From Flavobacterium pokkalii (lineage in GTDB: Bacteria > Bacteroidota > Bacteroidia > Flavobacteriales > Flavobacteriaceae): 64,000 nt of DNA. Of the stretch, positions 8,252-16,659 are shown in pieces. Under the pieces are notes generated by a model. That model was not told where the DNA came from. It saw only the letters and a list, made by a program, of their open reading frames with translations, and ran no database searches. Position 1 is the first letter of the stretch, and each line of letters begins with the position of its first letter. The stretch lies in the NCBI RefSeq assembly GCF_014596575.1, contig NZ_NASZ01000021.1:1-64000 (forward strand), read 5' to 3'. A program made the position numbers and the translations under genes.

Positions 8252-9796
8252 TTAAAACGGCATATCATCGTCATCATCATCATTCAAATTACTTCCGAAA
8301 GCTTCGTGAGGCGAAGGCAAATTTTTAGTAATAAACGAATTATCATCCTGATTCATCGATGACGGTAAGTCATCATCATAGCCTCCACTGTAATCATCCA
8401 AATTGTCAAATTTTCCTAAATGCCCTAAGAATTTCAAACGCACATTTTCAATTCCCCCGTTACGGTGTTTGGCAATCATAATCTCGGCTTGTCCGGCGGT
8501 TGGAGCCGCTTCATCATCATCCCATTCGTCAATTTTATAATATTCCGGACGGTATAAAAACGATACAATATCGGCATCCTGCTCAATCGCTCCCGATTCA
8601 CGAAGGTCGGAAAGCAACGGACGTTTACTCGATCCACGAGTTTCCACCGCACGCGAAAGCTGAGAAAGTGCAATTACCGGAACATTTAATTCTTTTGCCA
8701 AAGCTTTTAAATTTCGGGAAATTGTCGAAATCTCCTGCTCACGGTTTCCTCCACCTTTGGCATTTCCTCCGGCTGTCATCAACTGTAAGTAGTCAATAAT
8801 AATAATTTTAATTCCGTGTTGGGAAGCCAAACGTCTGGCTTTGGCACGTAAATCGAAAATAGAAAGCGAAGGCGTATCATCAATAAACAAAGGCGCTTTT
8901 TCTAAGTCCTTTACTTTTGTACTCAACATCGTCCACTCATGTGGTTCTAATTTTCCGGTTCTTAATTTCTCAGAAGACAAACCAGTTTCAGAAGAAATCA
9001 AACGGGTAATAAGCTGTACGGATGCCATCTCCAGCGAAAATATAGCTACTCCGTGTCCATAATCAATCGCCATGTTTCGAGCCATCGACAATACAAAGGC
9101 TGTTTTTCCCATCGCAGGACGTGCTGCGATAATAATCAAGTCACTCGGCTGCCATCCTGAAGTTAGTTTATCCAAATTAGTAAACCCGGTTTCAACTCCA
9201 CTCAAACCTTCTTTTTTACTAATTTCTTCAATTTTCTTTTTGGCTTGTAATACTAAACTTTGTGCGGTTTCCGAGCTTCGCTTAATATTTCCCTGAGTTA
9301 CTTCATAAAGTTTGGATTCGGCCTTGTCTAGCAAATCAAAAACATCGGTTGTTTCATCATAGGAATCTTCGATAATTTCATTGGAAATCCGAATCAAACT
9401 TCTTTGAATAAATTTCTGAAGAATAATTCTGGAGTGAAACTCGATATGGGCCGAAGAGGAGATTTTTTGCGTAAGCTGAATTAAATAAAAATCACCTCCT
9501 GCTAAGTCTAATTTTCCATTTTTCTTTAACTGTGCAGAAACCGTAAGCAAATCGATGGGTTGCGTTTCGGTAAACAATTGCACAATGGCTTCAAAAATAT
9601 GTCGGTGGGCTTCTTTATAAAAGGCATCTGGTTGCAAAATATCAATTACATCATCTACCCCTTTTTTATCAATCATCATTGCACCCAACACAGCTTCCTC
9701 TAAATCAACAGCTTGAGGAGGTAACTTCCCTTTTTCCAGGTTTATTATTGTAGATTTATCGACCTTTACCGGCTTTACATTCTTGAAATTTTCCAT
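8252..9796 (-). CDS. dnaB: Replicative DNA helicase DnaB
   Basis: Hexameric 5'-3' helicase of the replication fork, 514 residues. An N-terminal DnaB domain (from PPQAVDLEEAVLGAMM) precedes the RecA-like motor. The Walker A motif is ARPAMGKTAF (about 224-232), the Walker B motif is IIIIDYLQLM (about 330), and the arginine-finger region is LSDLRESGAIEQDADIV. The tail is acidic (NLNDDDDDDMPF). No intein interrupts the Walker A or C-terminal motifs, a common site of insertion in dnaB. The start MENFKN fits flavobacterial DnaB. A TACTTTCG on the minus strand at 9808-9801 could be its -7 element, which would make the mRNA almost leaderless. Confidence 0.97.
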   Translation of the reverse strand: MENFKNVKPVKVDKSTIINLEKGKLPPQAVDLEEAVLGAMMIDKKGVDDVIDILQPDAFYKEAHRHIFEAIVQLFTETQPIDLLTVSAQLKKNGKLDLAGGDFYLIQLTQKISSSAHIEFHSRIILQKFIQRSLIRISNEIIEDSYDETTDVFDLLDKAESKLYEVTQGNIKRSSETAQSLVLQAKKKIEEISKKEGLSGVETGFTNLDKLTSGWQPSDLIIIAARPAMGKTAFVLSMARNMAIDYGHGVAIFSLEMASVQLITRLISSETGLSSEKLRTGKLEPHEWTMLSTKVKDLEKAPLFIDDTPSLSIFDLRAKARRLASQHGIKIIIIDYLQLMTAGGNAKGGGNREQEISTISRNLKALAKELNVPVIALSQLSRAVETRGSSKRPLLSDLRESGAIEQDADIVSFLYRPEYYKIDEWDDDEAAPTAGQAEIMIAKHRNGGIENVRLKFLGHLGKFDNLDDYSGGYDDDLPSSMNQDDNSFITKNLPSPHEAFGSNLNDDDDDDMPF

Positions 9797-9885
9797 AGCA
9801 CGAAAGTAGCATAAATTTTAAAAAAAACACAGTTTAGTTATTACAACAATATGTTTATAACTAACTCCAATTTGTTTATAACCTC

Positions 9886-9920
9886 CAAAAAAAAAATCCG
9901 AAACGGTAAGGCTTCGGATT
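9886..9920 (-). terminator. accA terminator
   Basis: AATCCGAA (9895-9902) pairs with TTCGGATT (9913-9920) over a ten-base loop. On the minus strand the stem is followed by a run of T (the A-run at 9886-9896). It lies just beyond the accA stop. Confidence 0.8.
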
Positions 9921-9941
9921 CTATATTCGTAAAAGGGTTTA

Positions 9942-10895
9942 TTATTCTTTAAACTCACCCATTTTAGTGTACTTATCCATTCGCTGTGCAATTAAGTCAG
10001 CTGTTGATAATTTTTTCAACTCCTCATATCCTTTCAAAATGTATTTTTCAACAGTTTTAAAAGTAGTTTCTCTGTCATAATGAGCACCTCCCAGTGGTTC
10101 CGGAATTACATCATCCACCAATTGCTGTTTTTTCATGTCGGCAGAAGTCAATTTTAATGCTTCGGCAGCTTTCTCTTTGTATTCCCAGCTTTTCCATAAG
10201 ATAGAAGAACAAGATTCCGGAGAAATAACCGAATACCAAGTGTTTTCTAACATATAAACACGGTCTCCAACACCAATTCCTAAAGCTCCCCCTGAAGCTC
10301 CTTCTCCAACAATAATGGTAATTACAGGAACTTTAAGCAAAACCATCTCGTAAATATTTCTGGCAATCGCTTCTCCTTGTCCGCGTTCTTCTGCTTCTAA
10401 ACCTGGATAAGCTCCCGGAGTATCCACTAAAGTAATAATTGGAATTCCGAACTTTTCAGCCATTTTCATCAATCGTAAGGCTTTACGATATCCTTCAGGA
10501 TTAGCCATCCCGAAATTTCTATATTGACGTGTTTTAGTATTGTATCCTTTTTGTTGACCAATAATCATAAAAGACTGACCTCCTATTTTCCCTAAACCAC
10601 CTACCATGGCTTTGTCATCTTTAAATCCTCTGTCTCCGTGAAGTTCTAAAAAAGTATCTCCGCAAAGTCCTCTAATATGATCTAAAGTATAAGGACGGTT
10701 TGGATGTCTTGATAGTTGTACACGTTGCCAAGCCGTAAGATTTCCATAAATCTTCTTTTTGGTCTCAATCAATTTATCATTAATTTGATTGCATGTATTG
10801 GTAACATCAACCTCTGATTCCTGTCCAATAACCTGACATTTTTCTAATTGCTCTTCAAGTTCTTTTATTGGAAGCTCAAAATCTAAATATTCCAT
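9942..10895 (-). CDS. accA: Acetyl-CoA carboxylase carboxyltransferase subunit alpha
   Basis: Alpha subunit of the carboxyltransferase that moves CO2 from carboxybiotin to acetyl-CoA, the first step of fatty-acid synthesis. The 317 residues are of normal length. The sequence shows [12 protein letters not shown] at the start, then [41 protein letters not shown], the VDTPGAYPG stretch and [15 protein letters not shown], all crotonase-fold hallmarks of AccA. It has its own promoter and terminator, so it is expressed separately from the neighbours; accD is not in the window. Confidence 0.97.
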   Translation of the reverse strand: MEYLDFELPIKELEEQLEKCQVIGQESEVDVTNTCNQINDKLIETKKKIYGNLTAWQRVQLSRHPNRPYTLDHIRGLCGDTFLELHGDRGFKDDKAMVGGLGKIGGQSFMIIGQQKGYNTKTRQYRNFGMANPEGYRKALRLMKMAEKFGIPIITLVDTPGAYPGLEAEERGQGEAIARNIYEMVLLKVPVITIIVGEGASGGALGIGVGDRVYMLENTWYSVISPESCSSILWKSWEYKEKAAEALKLTSADMKKQQLVDDVIPEPLGGAHYDRETTFKTVEKYILKGYEELKKLSTADLIAQRMDKYTKMGEFKE

Positions 10896-10928
10896 AGGAT
10901 TTGTGCGTTATTATTTTATTTGGAAGTG

Positions 10929-10936
10929 CAAATATA
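10929..10936 (-). promoter_or_regulatory. -7 element for accA
   Basis: Minus strand 10936-10929 reads TATATTTG, about 34 bases before the ATG. A second candidate, TATCTTTG (10995-10988), has a TTG (11021-11019) 23 bases further upstream, so accA may have two starts. Confidence 0.55.
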
Positions 10937-11074
10937 AAATATTAAATCATTTACACCCGTTAATTTTTTTATTTTAGTCTATCCCGACAAAGATACAACC
11001 AATTATACTATTCTTAGACAAACTTCTCTCAAAACCTCATCTTACTGAAAATCAACCCGTAAAACATAATTATT

Positions 11075-13009
11075 TTACTTCTGATTTTTCATTCTGTATT
11101 TTCGTTCCTTATACAAATAAGAAGCTGTGGTAACATGAGCCAAAGCGTCTTTCGCCATTTCTTTATCCAATTTTGTTGGCATTAAAACCGTATCATTTTT
11201 CATTTCAAACTCCAAAGGTTCTTTATTCGGTTGCAAAACAACAACCTTGTTTTCTATTCGAAATGCATTATTATCATGAAACTGCATGATGGCTCTTCCG
11301 GGAACATTTGAAGCAAGATGCATTAAATTTCTTCCCGGCATTGGATCACTGATATCCATACCTATAAAATTCAATACCGTTGGCGCAATATCAATCTGAC
11401 TGCATAATTTATCATATTTTTTACCTTTAGGAACATTCGGACCAATCAATAAAGCCGGAATATGAAACTTGTTAATAGGTACTAAGTTTTTCCCGTAAGT
11501 TCTGGTATTATGATCGGCAATAACAAGGAAAATGGTATTTTTAAAATAGGCTTCTTTTTTAGCCAGTTCAAAAAACTTCCCGATTGAAAAATCGGCATAT
11601 TTCATAGCATTATGTACGGTATTTTTCTTTTTATCATACAACTGAATTCTTCCGTCGGGAAATTCAAAAGGCTCATGATTAGATGTTGAAAACATCAGAG
11701 AGAAGAAAGATTTATTCCCCATGGATTTAAAATATTCATTGGCTTTTACAACTAAATCCTCATCAGAATATCCCCAAGTCCCTTTAAATGCTGCTTTAGA
11801 TTTATCATAATCTTTTTCATCAATAATTTTACTAAAACCGTTTCCGTTAAAAAAAGCAGCCATATTATCAAAATTAGCCATTCCGCCATAAATAAAACTA
11901 GTTTGATAACCTTTCTCCCTAAGATTTTCAGCAAGCGTATAAAATCCTGTTTGCGAATTACTCAATTTTACCACACTCTCCGAAGGCGAAGGAAGAAACC
12001 CCGTCACTACGGCTTCTATACCTCTTACACTACGCGTTCCGGTACAATACATATTAGTAAACAAAAGACCTTCTTTAGAAAGTTTATCCAATTCAGGAGT
12101 CAAAGGTAATCCTCCTAAGCAACCAACATACTCAGCACCTAAACTTTCCTGTAAAAAAACCACAATATTGTAAGGTTTTTCGAGAACAGTATCCGCTTTT
12201 TGCAAATGCATTAAAGGTAAATTAGCATCCGTAAAATTTGATTCGGGAACATCCATATATTTTTTAACCCGCCTGATTGCTTCTTCAGCATCCATTTTAC
12301 CATACATTTTTGCCGCATTTCCTTCGTTTTTGAGTGAATACAATGCAAAACCTACGGTATATAAGGAATTCAACCCTAAAGTATTCGTCAATTGATCAGT
12401 TGAAAAAATAGCATTACTGGCATTTATTGGTCTTTTAGAGACCAAGCTTGATCTTGCCCCAAAAAACAACAGAAAAGCCGCCAGAGGAAACAAAAGCAAC
12501 TTAGTACGATAAGCCATATTTTTGGGGTAAAACCAGGTAGCAGCATTTTTAATTGCAAAATAAAGTGCCAACCCTAAAACCAAAAACGAAACCACCATAG
12601 AAGTCATATAACTTTTAATCAAAGTTCCCACAACTTCTTTAGGGTAAATTAAATAATCAATAAACAATTTATTGGGACGTGTATCATATTCATTGATAAA
12701 ATCATAGCTGGCTAATTCCATGAAAAACAACAAAAACAAAAAGAAAATAAAGTAAACGCTGAAAAATTTCTTTATTTTTTGCAAATAATTATCCGGCAAA
12801 ACCGACAATAATAATGTTGGCAAAAATGAAATATAACTCAGCAAAATGATATCCATTCGTAAACCTATTGGAAACAACATCCAATAATCCGGTGTTTGCA
12901 TTACACGCTCTTTAAATACTAAAAAAAGAGCAAAACGACTGAGCGTTGTAATCAGTAAACCAATAAAAAAGAAATTCAGTACTGGTTTGATAAAATTAAT
13001 TTTCTTCAT
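11075..13009 (-). CDS. LTA synthase/MdoB-type membrane phosphotransferase
   Basis: 644 residues. About five transmembrane helices lie in the first 200, followed by an extracytoplasmic alkaline-phosphatase-superfamily domain. That domain shows the metal ligand region VFLQESLGAEY, the catalytic Thr in CTGTRSVRGIEAV (Thr325) and the late metal site VIADHN. LtaS and OpgB use this layout to move phosphoglycerol from phosphatidylglycerol to a glycan. A Gram-negative flavobacterium makes no lipoteichoic acid, so the acceptor here (periplasmic glucan, capsule or lipid-linked sugar) is unknown. It lies 54 bases downstream of the EamA gene on the same strand, perhaps cotranscribed. Confidence 0.88.
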   Translation of the reverse strand: MKKINFIKPVLNFFFIGLLITTLSRFALFLVFKERVMQTPDYWMLFPIGLRMDIILLSYISFLPTLLLSVLPDNYLQKIKKFFSVYFIFFLFLLFFMELASYDFINEYDTRPNKLFIDYLIYPKEVVGTLIKSYMTSMVVSFLVLGLALYFAIKNAATWFYPKNMAYRTKLLLFPLAAFLLFFGARSSLVSKRPINASNAIFSTDQLTNTLGLNSLYTVGFALYSLKNEGNAAKMYGKMDAEEAIRRVKKYMDVPESNFTDANLPLMHLQKADTVLEKPYNIVVFLQESLGAEYVGCLGGLPLTPELDKLSKEGLLFTNMYCTGTRSVRGIEAVVTGFLPSPSESVVKLSNSQTGFYTLAENLREKGYQTSFIYGGMANFDNMAAFFNGNGFSKIIDEKDYDKSKAAFKGTWGYSDEDLVVKANEYFKSMGNKSFFSLMFSTSNHEPFEFPDGRIQLYDKKKNTVHNAMKYADFSIGKFFELAKKEAYFKNTIFLVIADHNTRTYGKNLVPINKFHIPALLIGPNVPKGKKYDKLCSQIDIAPTVLNFIGMDISDPMPGRNLMHLASNVPGRAIMQFHDNNAFRIENKVVVLQPNKEPLEFEMKNDTVLMPTKLDKEMAKDALAHVTTASYLYKERKYRMKNQK

Positions 13010-13063
13010 TTGACATATAAAATTATAGAAGGATTGCTGTAATTATTTAAAAAAGAAAAACTC

Positions 13064-13966
13064 TTAACTGCTGTTTTTTGTTTTCAACTTCAGGTTGCGT
13101 TTGTGTTTTAAAATTCCGTTTAAAATCACCACTAAAAGAATAATCAAAGCGCCCGCATAAAAAGAAGCACTCATTTTTTCCTTATCGCCAATAATAAAAT
13201 AAGCCAAAAGAATACCGTAAACCGGCTCTAAATTGGTTGTCAGCATAACAGTATAAGGACTCAATTGTTTCATCACTTTTACCGAAGCCGTAAAAGCATA
13301 AGCTGTACAAACCGAAGACAAAACCAACAGCAACACCCAATCATTAGTTGAAATGCTGAAAAAATCCAGACTAAATTTATTTTGACCAATAAAATAAATC
13401 GTTATAAAAAGAAAACCGGCTACAAATTCATAAAAAGTAATCACTGCCGAATCATGTTTTTGAATCAATTTACCATTAAACAAAGTAAACAAAACCCCGA
13501 GAACAATGGCTACCAAGGCAAAGAGCATTCCTTTAAAATACCCGGCCTCAACCTGCATAATTACAGATAAAGCCGCTATAATAACCAACCCAAAAAACAC
13601 TTCATACCAAAGGACTTTTCGTCCATAAAACAAAGGCTCTAACAGGGATGCTAAAAAAGCACCTAAAGAAAACACAGACAAAGTTATCGACACATTAGAA
13701 ATATGAATGGCATGGAAGAAAAAAATCCAATGCAGCGCTATTAGCAGCCCTACAAAAGTCAACTGAAGTAAAGCGGTAAATGGAATTTGGAAAGACTTTC
13801 TTGAAAAGAAAATGTAAACTGCTAAAAACAAAGAAGCCATCAGCATTCGATACCAAACAATCGAGTCGGCGGCAATAGTAATTAAAGCGCCAAGTATGGC
13901 TGTAAACCCCCAAATAAAAACAATCAGATGGAGATTGAAATAACTTTTAATTCTATCGTTTGGCAT
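13064..13966 (-). CDS. EamA/DMT-family transporter
   Basis: 300 residues from ATG 13966. The frame extends to 14002, but those extra residues are read inside the neighbouring gene. Ten hydrophobic segments form two EamA repeats, the first around FIWGFTAILGALI and the second around TNLEPVYGILLAYFI, which carries the typical xxEPVxxxLLA signature. Such proteins export amino acids or other small metabolites from the cytoplasm; the substrate cannot be told. Its start overlaps the end of the LptF/G gene by 14 bases, so the two are translationally coupled. Confidence 0.9.
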   Translation of the reverse strand: MPNDRIKSYFNLHLIVFIWGFTAILGALITIAADSIVWYRMLMASLFLAVYIFFSRKSFQIPFTALLQLTFVGLLIALHWIFFFHAIHISNVSITLSVFSLGAFLASLLEPLFYGRKVLWYEVFFGLVIIAALSVIMQVEAGYFKGMLFALVAIVLGVLFTLFNGKLIQKHDSAVITFYEFVAGFLFITIYFIGQNKFSLDFFSISTNDWVLLLVLSSVCTAYAFTASVKVMKQLSPYTVMLTTNLEPVYGILLAYFIIGDKEKMSASFYAGALIILLVVILNGILKHKRNLKLKTKNSS

Positions 13967-15041
13967 TGCGCAACAAATAAACAGCCAGAATTCCAAAAAC
14001 AAAATTAGAGAACCAAACCGCTACAAGAGGTGAAAAAGTCGATTTTTCGGCTAATACGCCAAATATCTTATCAAAAAACACAAATCCAAAAGCTACGGCA
14101 ATACCGATGGTTAAATTCATTCCCATCCCTCCTCTTCGCTTCATCGAAGAAACTGCCACTGCAATAATGGTCAAAATGAAGGCCGAAACCGGAATACTGA
14201 ATTTTTTATAGAAAACCACTAAATAAACGTTGATATTAGACGAACCACGTTTCCTTTCCTTATCAATAAAATCAATTAGTTTATCCAGTCGCAGCGTCTC
14301 TGCTATGTAAACTACCGGAGTTAAATCTTCGAGTTCAAATTTAAATTTCACATTTTTTTCAGGCAAAATTTCAATCTTATCGCCTAGTTTACCTACAGTT
14401 CGCTTAGTATAGTCATACAAGGTATAAGTGCTGTCTTTTTCGTTGTATTTAATTCGGCTGGCGGTAATTTTGGAAACCATTTTTTCTTTTTCAAATTTTT
14501 CCAAAGCAAAATTAAACGCCATTTTCGACGTTGGATTAAAATTACTTACATACAAAAATTCCTTGTCATTCAACTGCCTGTACACATCGGTATTATCGCC
14601 CCGCATTCGTTCTTTTCCATCTCTTCTCAAATAAGTATAACGGAAATTATTAAAACCCTCACTCGAAACCGGAACTACATAAAATCCCATTAACAAAACA
14701 AAAATCGAAATAATGGTTGCTCCGATAAAATATGGTCTTAAAAAACGGCTAAAGGAAATTCCCGAACTCAATATGGCAATGATTTCGGTATTATTAGCCA
14801 ATTTTGAAGTAAACCAAATAATCGATAAAAAGAGAAATATCGGAAATAAGGCATTGGCAAAATAAATCGTAAAATGATAATAATAGATAACAATAGCCAG
14901 AAAAGGAACTTTATTCTCAATCATAAAATTGATTTTCTCCGAAACATCAATAATAATCCCGATTGGAATAAACATTAACAACATAGCCGCAAAAGTGGCC
15001 AAATATCTTTTCAGAATGTACTTATCTAGTATTGTTAACAT
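13953..15041 (-). CDS. LptF/LptG family permease
   Basis: 362 residues of the YjgP/YjgQ type. N-terminal TM helices start with MLTILDKYILKRYLATF, the usual LptF/G opening. A periplasmic jellyroll-like domain (about 115-260) follows, then three C-terminal TM helices. Partner of the LptB ATPase in pulling lipopolysaccharide out of the inner membrane. The name LptF or LptG cannot be decided from this window. It lies between tgt and the EamA gene, an order I remember from other flavobacteria. A 17-bp inverted repeat sits 17 bases before its ATG. Confidence 0.9.
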   Translation of the reverse strand: MLTILDKYILKRYLATFAAMLLMFIPIGIIIDVSEKINFMIENKVPFLAIVIYYYHFTIYFANALFPIFLFLSIIWFTSKLANNTEIIAILSSGISFSRFLRPYFIGATIISIFVLLMGFYVVPVSSEGFNNFRYTYLRRDGKERMRGDNTDVYRQLNDKEFLYVSNFNPTSKMAFNFALEKFEKEKMVSKITASRIKYNEKDSTYTLYDYTKRTVGKLGDKIEILPEKNVKFKFELEDLTPVVYIAETLRLDKLIDFIDKERKRGSSNINVYLVVFYKKFSIPVSAFILTIIAVAVSSMKRRGGMGMNLTIGIAVAFGFVFFDKIFGVLAEKSTFSPLVAVWFSNFVFGILAVYLLRNAKR

Positions 15042-15058
15042 AATAGCGTTAATTGATT

Positions 15059-15098
15059 ATTTGTTTAATCGTTTAACCGAATAAACGATTAAACAAAT
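15059..15098. repeat. Perfect 17-bp inverted repeat between tgt and lptF/G
   Basis: ATTTGTTTAATCGTTTA (15059-15075) and TAAACGATTAAACAAAT (15082-15098) are exact reverse complements around ACCGAA. There is no T-run on the minus strand, so it is not a standard terminator for tgt. It lies in the 66-base spacer ahead of the lptF/G start. Confidence 0.7.
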
Positions 15099-15107
15099 CA
15101 ACATATT

Positions 15108-16238
15108 TTAAAGTCTTTGACTCATATTCTTTACCATCATTTCTTTCCACGGTCTGAAATCTCCGGCTAAGATATGTTTTCTGGCTTCGCGAACCAACCA
15201 CATATAAAACCCTAAATTGTGAATCGTTGCAATTTGTTTCCCCAGATATTCATTAGCAGAAAACAAATGTCTCAAATAAGCTTTAGAATATTCCGTATCC
15301 ACAAAGGTGATTCCCATTTCGTCAATTGGCGAAAAATCGGCTTCCCATTTTTTATTTTTAATATTGATTGTTCCATTAGCCGTAAACAACATCCCGTTTC
15401 GGGCATTTCGCGTAGGCATCACACAATCAAACATATCAATTCCCAGAGCAATATTTTCCAAAATATTAATTGGTGTTCCCACACCCATCAAATAGCGAGG
15501 CTTGTCTTCCGGCAAAATTTCAGTCACCACCTCGGTCATCGCATACATTTCTTCGGCTGGTTCACCTACTGAAAGTCCGCCAATAGCATTTCCTACCTGA
15601 CCGGAATTCGCAATATATTCCGCCGACTGACGTCGTAAATCTTTATAAGTACTTCCCTGAACAATTGGAAAAAATGCCTGATCATAACCGTATTTTACCG
15701 GAACTTTATCCAAATGATTGATACAACGGTCTAACCAACGGTGGGTCATGTGCATCGAACGTTTGGCATAATGATAATCGCAAGGATAAGGAGTACATTC
15801 GTCAAAAGCCATGATAATATCAGCTCCAATAGTACGCTGAATTTCCATTACATTCTCCGGAGTAAAAGTATGATAAGAACCATCAATGTGTGATTTAAAC
15901 TTTACTCCTTCTTCTTTAATTTTTCGGCTATTGGAAAGCGAATACACCTGATAACCTCCAGAATCTGTCAAAATATTACGATCCCAATTCATGAATTTAT
16001 GCAATCCTCCCGCCTGCTCTAAAATTTTAGTCTGCGGACGCAAATACAAATGATAAGTATTTCCAAGAATAATATCCGGATTAATATCGTCTTTCAATTC
16101 TCTTTGGTGCACTCCTTTTACAGAAGCTACCGTTCCTACAGGCATAAAAATAGGCGTTTCAATTACACCGTGATCAGTGGTAATACTTCCCGCTCTGGCT
16201 TTAGAAAGTGGGTCTTTTTGTAATAAATCAAACTTCAT
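15108..16238 (-). CDS. tgt: Queuine/preQ1 tRNA-ribosyltransferase
   Basis: Exchanges guanine-34 for preQ1 in GUN-anticodon tRNAs. The protein has 376 residues from ATG 16238. The frame reaches 16283, but the -7 element at 16288-16281 puts the transcript start inside that extension. The sequence shows GNTYHLYLRP, LTDSGGYQVYSLS (first catalytic Asp), MAFDECTPYPCDY and GIDMFDCVMPTRNARNG (nucleophile Asp). Where canonical Tgt has the zinc cluster CxCxxC, this protein reads DEMGITFVDTEYSKAYLRHL and has no cysteines. The fold may be held without zinc. Confidence 0.95.
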   Translation of the reverse strand: MKFDLLQKDPLSKARAGSITTDHGVIETPIFMPVGTVASVKGVHQRELKDDINPDIILGNTYHLYLRPQTKILEQAGGLHKFMNWDRNILTDSGGYQVYSLSNSRKIKEEGVKFKSHIDGSYHTFTPENVMEIQRTIGADIIMAFDECTPYPCDYHYAKRSMHMTHRWLDRCINHLDKVPVKYGYDQAFFPIVQGSTYKDLRRQSAEYIANSGQVGNAIGGLSVGEPAEEMYAMTEVVTEILPEDKPRYLMGVGTPINILENIALGIDMFDCVMPTRNARNGMLFTANGTINIKNKKWEADFSPIDEMGITFVDTEYSKAYLRHLFSANEYLGKQIATIHNLGFYMWLVREARKHILAGDFRPWKEMMVKNMSQRL

Positions 16239-16280
16239 ACTGGTTTCTCTACCGATTGTTTTTCCGACTATTCGGGAGCG

Positions 16281-16288
16281 CAAAGATA
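16281..16288 (-). promoter_or_regulatory. -7 element for tgt
   Basis: Minus strand 16288-16281 reads TATCTTTG. It supports the ATG at 16238 as the tgt start, with a leader of roughly 37 bases. No clear TTG at -33. Confidence 0.55.
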
Positions 16289-16355
16289 GTTTAATTTAGA
16301 AAAAAGCTACATCTTTTAACAGCAAAATAAGAGCCCTCCTTTTTAAAAGTTTCCA

Positions 16356-16525
16356 CCACGAATTACACTAATAAACACAAATTACTAACCGTTTATAATT
16401 ACACAAATTCTTCACTAAACTTATTTTTAACCTGACAATTAATAACAGCATGATATTCGATACGAATTCTATTTGTGCAATTCCATTTAAAATTTGATAA
16501 TATCAAAAAATTAGTGAATTCGTGG
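16356..16525. repeat. Spacer element bounded by inverted repeats
   Basis: CCACGAATTACACTAA (16356-16371) and TTAGTGAATTCGTGG (16511-16525) are inverted copies apart from one extra base. The 139 bases between hold further loose repeats of CACAAAT in both orientations. No coding frame. This may be a MITE-like or REP-like remnant of a family common in flavobacterial spacers. Confidence 0.5.
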
Positions 16526-16628
16526 CTGATTTTTACACAAACCATTAAGAAATTAAGAATCATTAAGTATAAATTTCCTTAACTCCTTAAATGGTAAAAT
16601 TGAAGATTTATAGTGGTATTAATATTTG

Positions 16629-16636
16629 TAACTTTG
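16629..16636 (+). promoter_or_regulatory. -7 element for selO
   Basis: TAACTTTG matches TAnnTTTG and lies 23 bases before the ATG at 16660. It rules out the upstream in-frame ATG at 16591 as start. Confidence 0.6.
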
Positions 16637-16659
16637 TATTATCAATAATTACAAATACA

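Noticed and set aside
8476..9296. Several open frames antisense or out of frame in dnaB
   Set aside because: Shadows of the dnaB reading frame; no start signals and no sensible protein.
8252..9796. Intein in dnaB
   Set aside because: The protein is 514 residues, with the Walker A and downstream motifs uninterrupted.
15219..15572. 117-residue plus-strand frame within tgt
   Set aside because: His/Phe/Ser-rich product typical of the reverse complement of AT-rich coding DNA; tgt on the other strand is certain.
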